A stretch of DNA of 7,519 nucleotides from an uncultured Clostridia bacterium (lineage in GTDB: Bacteria > Bacillota > Clostridia > Oscillospirales > Oscillospiraceae): assembly GCA_937907715.1 (NCBI GenBank), contig CALERM010000016.1, positions 1-7,519 of the forward strand, given 5' to 3'. How positions within the stretch are numbered: position 1 is the first letter of the stretch; every line of letters starts with the position of its first letter. The notes below the pieces were generated by a model, which did not search any database, was not told where the DNA came from, and saw nothing but the letters and a program-made list of their open reading frames with translations. Positions 6,350-7,519 of this stretch are shown piece by piece. Position numbers and translations under genes: made by a program.

Positions 6350-7210
6350 ATGATTTTTCTGGTTTTAGCCATAATTTGCTCTTGTATCGTCTCTATGGGT
6401 TTTAAAGTCGCGGATCGCGCCGGTGCGGATCAAAACCGGATTTTACCGGTTTGCTATCTGACTGCTTTTGTGCTTTCCATCCTCACACAGATCATCCGAG
6501 GTCCGGCTGCAGCGCTCGCAGCGCTGCATCAGATCACGTTTCCCATTGTCCTCTGCGCGGCGGCGCTCGGCTTTTTTCTTTCGTGGAATCTCTATCTGAC
6601 GAAGGTCAACAACCATCTCAATGGGCTCGGTGTCGCAACGTTTTTTACGCGGCTCGGCTTTCTGCCGTGCATCTTTTTGTCCATGCTGGTCTGGGGCGAT
6701 ATTCCATCGATTGTGCAGAGCGTCGGCATCGTCATTCTTCTGTTTGCCATGTACCTGATGATGGCAAATCAGTCCAACCACTCCGGCAATATTCCGATGC
6801 TGATTATCCTGCTCATCAGCTCAGCAGGCATTGAGTTTTTCAACAATCTCTTCTCCAAGGATTTTCCTTCGGAGCTCAACAGCATGTTCATCTCCATCAT
6901 GTATATTTTTGCGTTTATCACATCGCTTGTGATTGACCTGATGCGAGCAGAACAGCCGCTGCGGTTTACAAAGAAAGATATTACCATCGGCATGTTTATC
7001 GGCGCGCCGAACTTTGGCTGCAACATCTCCAAGCTGATGTCACTCAATACCATCTCTGCCACCATCGCACTGCCGACCATTGCCGCAAGTAATATCATCA
7101 TCATTGCAATCATCAGCAGCCTTGTATATCACGAAAAAATGACCGCAAAGAAAGCCATTGCACTGGTACTCGCCGTGTTCAGTATGTTCTTAATCGACGC
7201 CAATCTGTAG
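6350..7210 (+). CDS. DMT/EamA-like 10-helix membrane transporter of unknown substrate
   Basis: The 286-residue product is hydrophobic almost throughout, with about ten membrane segments near residues 1-19, 32-49, 62-82, 94-115, 121-140, 148-168, 178-198, 211-230, 236-261 and 266-284. It looks like an internal duplication typical of drug/metabolite transporters. The first half ends with VWGDIPSIVQSVGIVILLFA (114-133) and the second with VYHEKMTAKKAIALVLAVFS (259-278); in each an acidic residue is followed by a final helix, as at the end of EamA repeats. The polar residues near 26-30 and 141-147 would be loops. GGTGGAG (6341-6347) precedes the ATG by only 2 bases, a short spacing that may lower translation. 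No better in-frame start is seen upstream, and residue 1 leads directly into helix 1. It is divergent from the importer operon and may be functionally unrelated. DMT members move amino acids, nucleotide-sugars or metabolites, and the direction is usually export. Confidence 0.75.
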   Translation: MIFLVLAIICSCIVSMGFKVADRAGADQNRILPVCYLTAFVLSILTQIIRGPAAALAALHQITFPIVLCAAALGFFLSWNLYLTKVNNHLNGLGVATFFTRLGFLPCIFLSMLVWGDIPSIVQSVGIVILLFAMYLMMANQSNHSGNIPMLIILLISSAGIEFFNNLFSKDFPSELNSMFISIMYIFAFITSLVIDLMRAEQPLRFTKKDITIGMFIGAPNFGCNISKLMSLNTISATIALPTIAASNIIIIAIISSLVYHEKMTAKKAIALVLAVFSMFLIDANL

Positions 7211-7308
7211 TTCTTTCTGTCCATGATATAGAAACACACAGAAAGATGCTTTGCATTTCGGTTTTTATTTTCGTTTGTCTTTTTCATTTGAATTTCATTT
7301 TCTGCGCA

Positions 7309-7353
7309 AAAAATGCGGGAGAAACCAGTTTTTCTGGTCTCTTCCGCATTTTT
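7309..7353. terminator. Strong bidirectional intrinsic terminator
   Basis: Bases 7309-7328 pair with 7334-7353 as a 20-position stem around a 5-T loop, with one mismatch (7323/7339) and one G-T wobble (7319/7343). The core is tgcgg/ccgca. The stem is flanked by an A-run on the left and a T-run on the right, so each strand has a U-tract after the hairpin. It lies between the rightward DMT-like gene and the leftward RNase H gene and can end transcription of both. Confidence 0.85.
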
Positions 7354-7370
7354 AATCTTGCATTTTCTGT

Positions 7371-7519
7371 TCAGGATTCTGCCTCTGGCGATGATTTGAA
7401 CTTCTGGCTTTCCAGCACCGCCTGCTGGTCGCAGCGGTTGTTGTATTCATTCTCGGCATGCCCTTTGACCCAGTGGCAGTGGACCTCGTGCGTGTCGCAC
7501 AGAGACAGAAGCGTCTGCC
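7371..7519 (-). CDS. rnhA: Ribonuclease HI, C-terminal 48 residues, runs off right edge
   Basis: Reading from the right edge on the minus strand gives an open frame that ends at TGA (7373-7371). The visible piece contains HCHWVKGHAENEYNNRCDQQ (residues 13-32 of the fragment). This is the hallmark C-terminal RNase H block, V-K-G-H...N...N-x-x-C/A-D. It includes the flexible catalytic His and the last metal-binding Asp of the active site. RNase HI cleaves the RNA strand of RNA-DNA hybrids, removing R-loops and primer remnants. The tail after this block (about 16 residues, Ser/Glu/Lys-rich) is short and looks unstructured. The N-terminal part, including any hybrid-binding domain, lies outside the window. 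The gene is convergent with the DMT-like gene and unrelated to the importer operon. Confidence 0.88.
   Translation of the reverse strand, partial: QTLLSLCDTHEVHCHWVKGHAENEYNNRCDQQAVLESQKFKSSPEAES

Noticed and set aside
7212..7246. 9-base inverted repeat just after the DMT-like gene as a terminator
   Set aside because: The stem is AT-rich, has a 17-base loop and lacks an immediate T-run. The 7309-7353 stem is a far better terminator.
7256..7302. T-rich tract after the DMT-like gene
   Set aside because: It is simple AT-rich intergenic DNA before the terminator. No repeat unit, gene or RNA fold stands out.

Overview
The base composition (slightly GC-rich genes, AT-rich intergenic DNA), the purine-rich Shine-Dalgarno sites and the clostridial-style lipoprotein (a signal peptide ending LVAC, then a Thr/Glu/Ser/Ala-rich linker) suggest a chromosomal segment of a Gram-positive anaerobe, probably a gut Clostridia (Oscillospiraceae-like). 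This taxon call is inference. I see no mobile element, CRISPR array, tRNA or rRNA.

From about 6200 down to 1, the minus strand carries one tight six-gene operon. The order of transcription is: a BMP/PnrA-type substrate-binding lipoprotein (6112-4973), a hairpin-bearing spacer, a double-domain ABC ATPase (4862-3321), two BPD_transp_2 permeases (3321-2257 and 2264-1320), a PfkB-family kinase-like protein (1310-375) and a SIS-domain protein (347 to beyond the left edge). The genes overlap or lie 1-30 bases apart, apart from the ~110-base spacer after the binding protein. The first four genes form a complete importer of the NupNOPQ/YufNOPQ class, which is known for nucleosides. The last two should process the imported compound.

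A kinase followed by a SIS protein recalls the FrlD/FrlB pair (phosphorylate an Amadori compound, then cleave it) and other kinase/isomerase pairs. Two things make the operon unusual. The PfkB protein reads DPTGCGN where active members have the GAGD motif, so the usual catalytic Asp is Asn. The binding protein has Ala where PnrA-type nucleoside binders usually have Asn in the D-x-x-F-N motif. Together they suggest a modified or non-nucleoside ligand and an unassigned catabolic route.

The 237-base region 6113-6349 is a divergent control region. To its right a DMT/EamA-like 10-helix membrane protein (6350-7210) is read on the plus strand. It ends before a strong bidirectional terminator (7309-7353), which it shares with a convergent minus-strand gene. 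That gene enters from the right edge and encodes the C-terminus of a ribonuclease HI.
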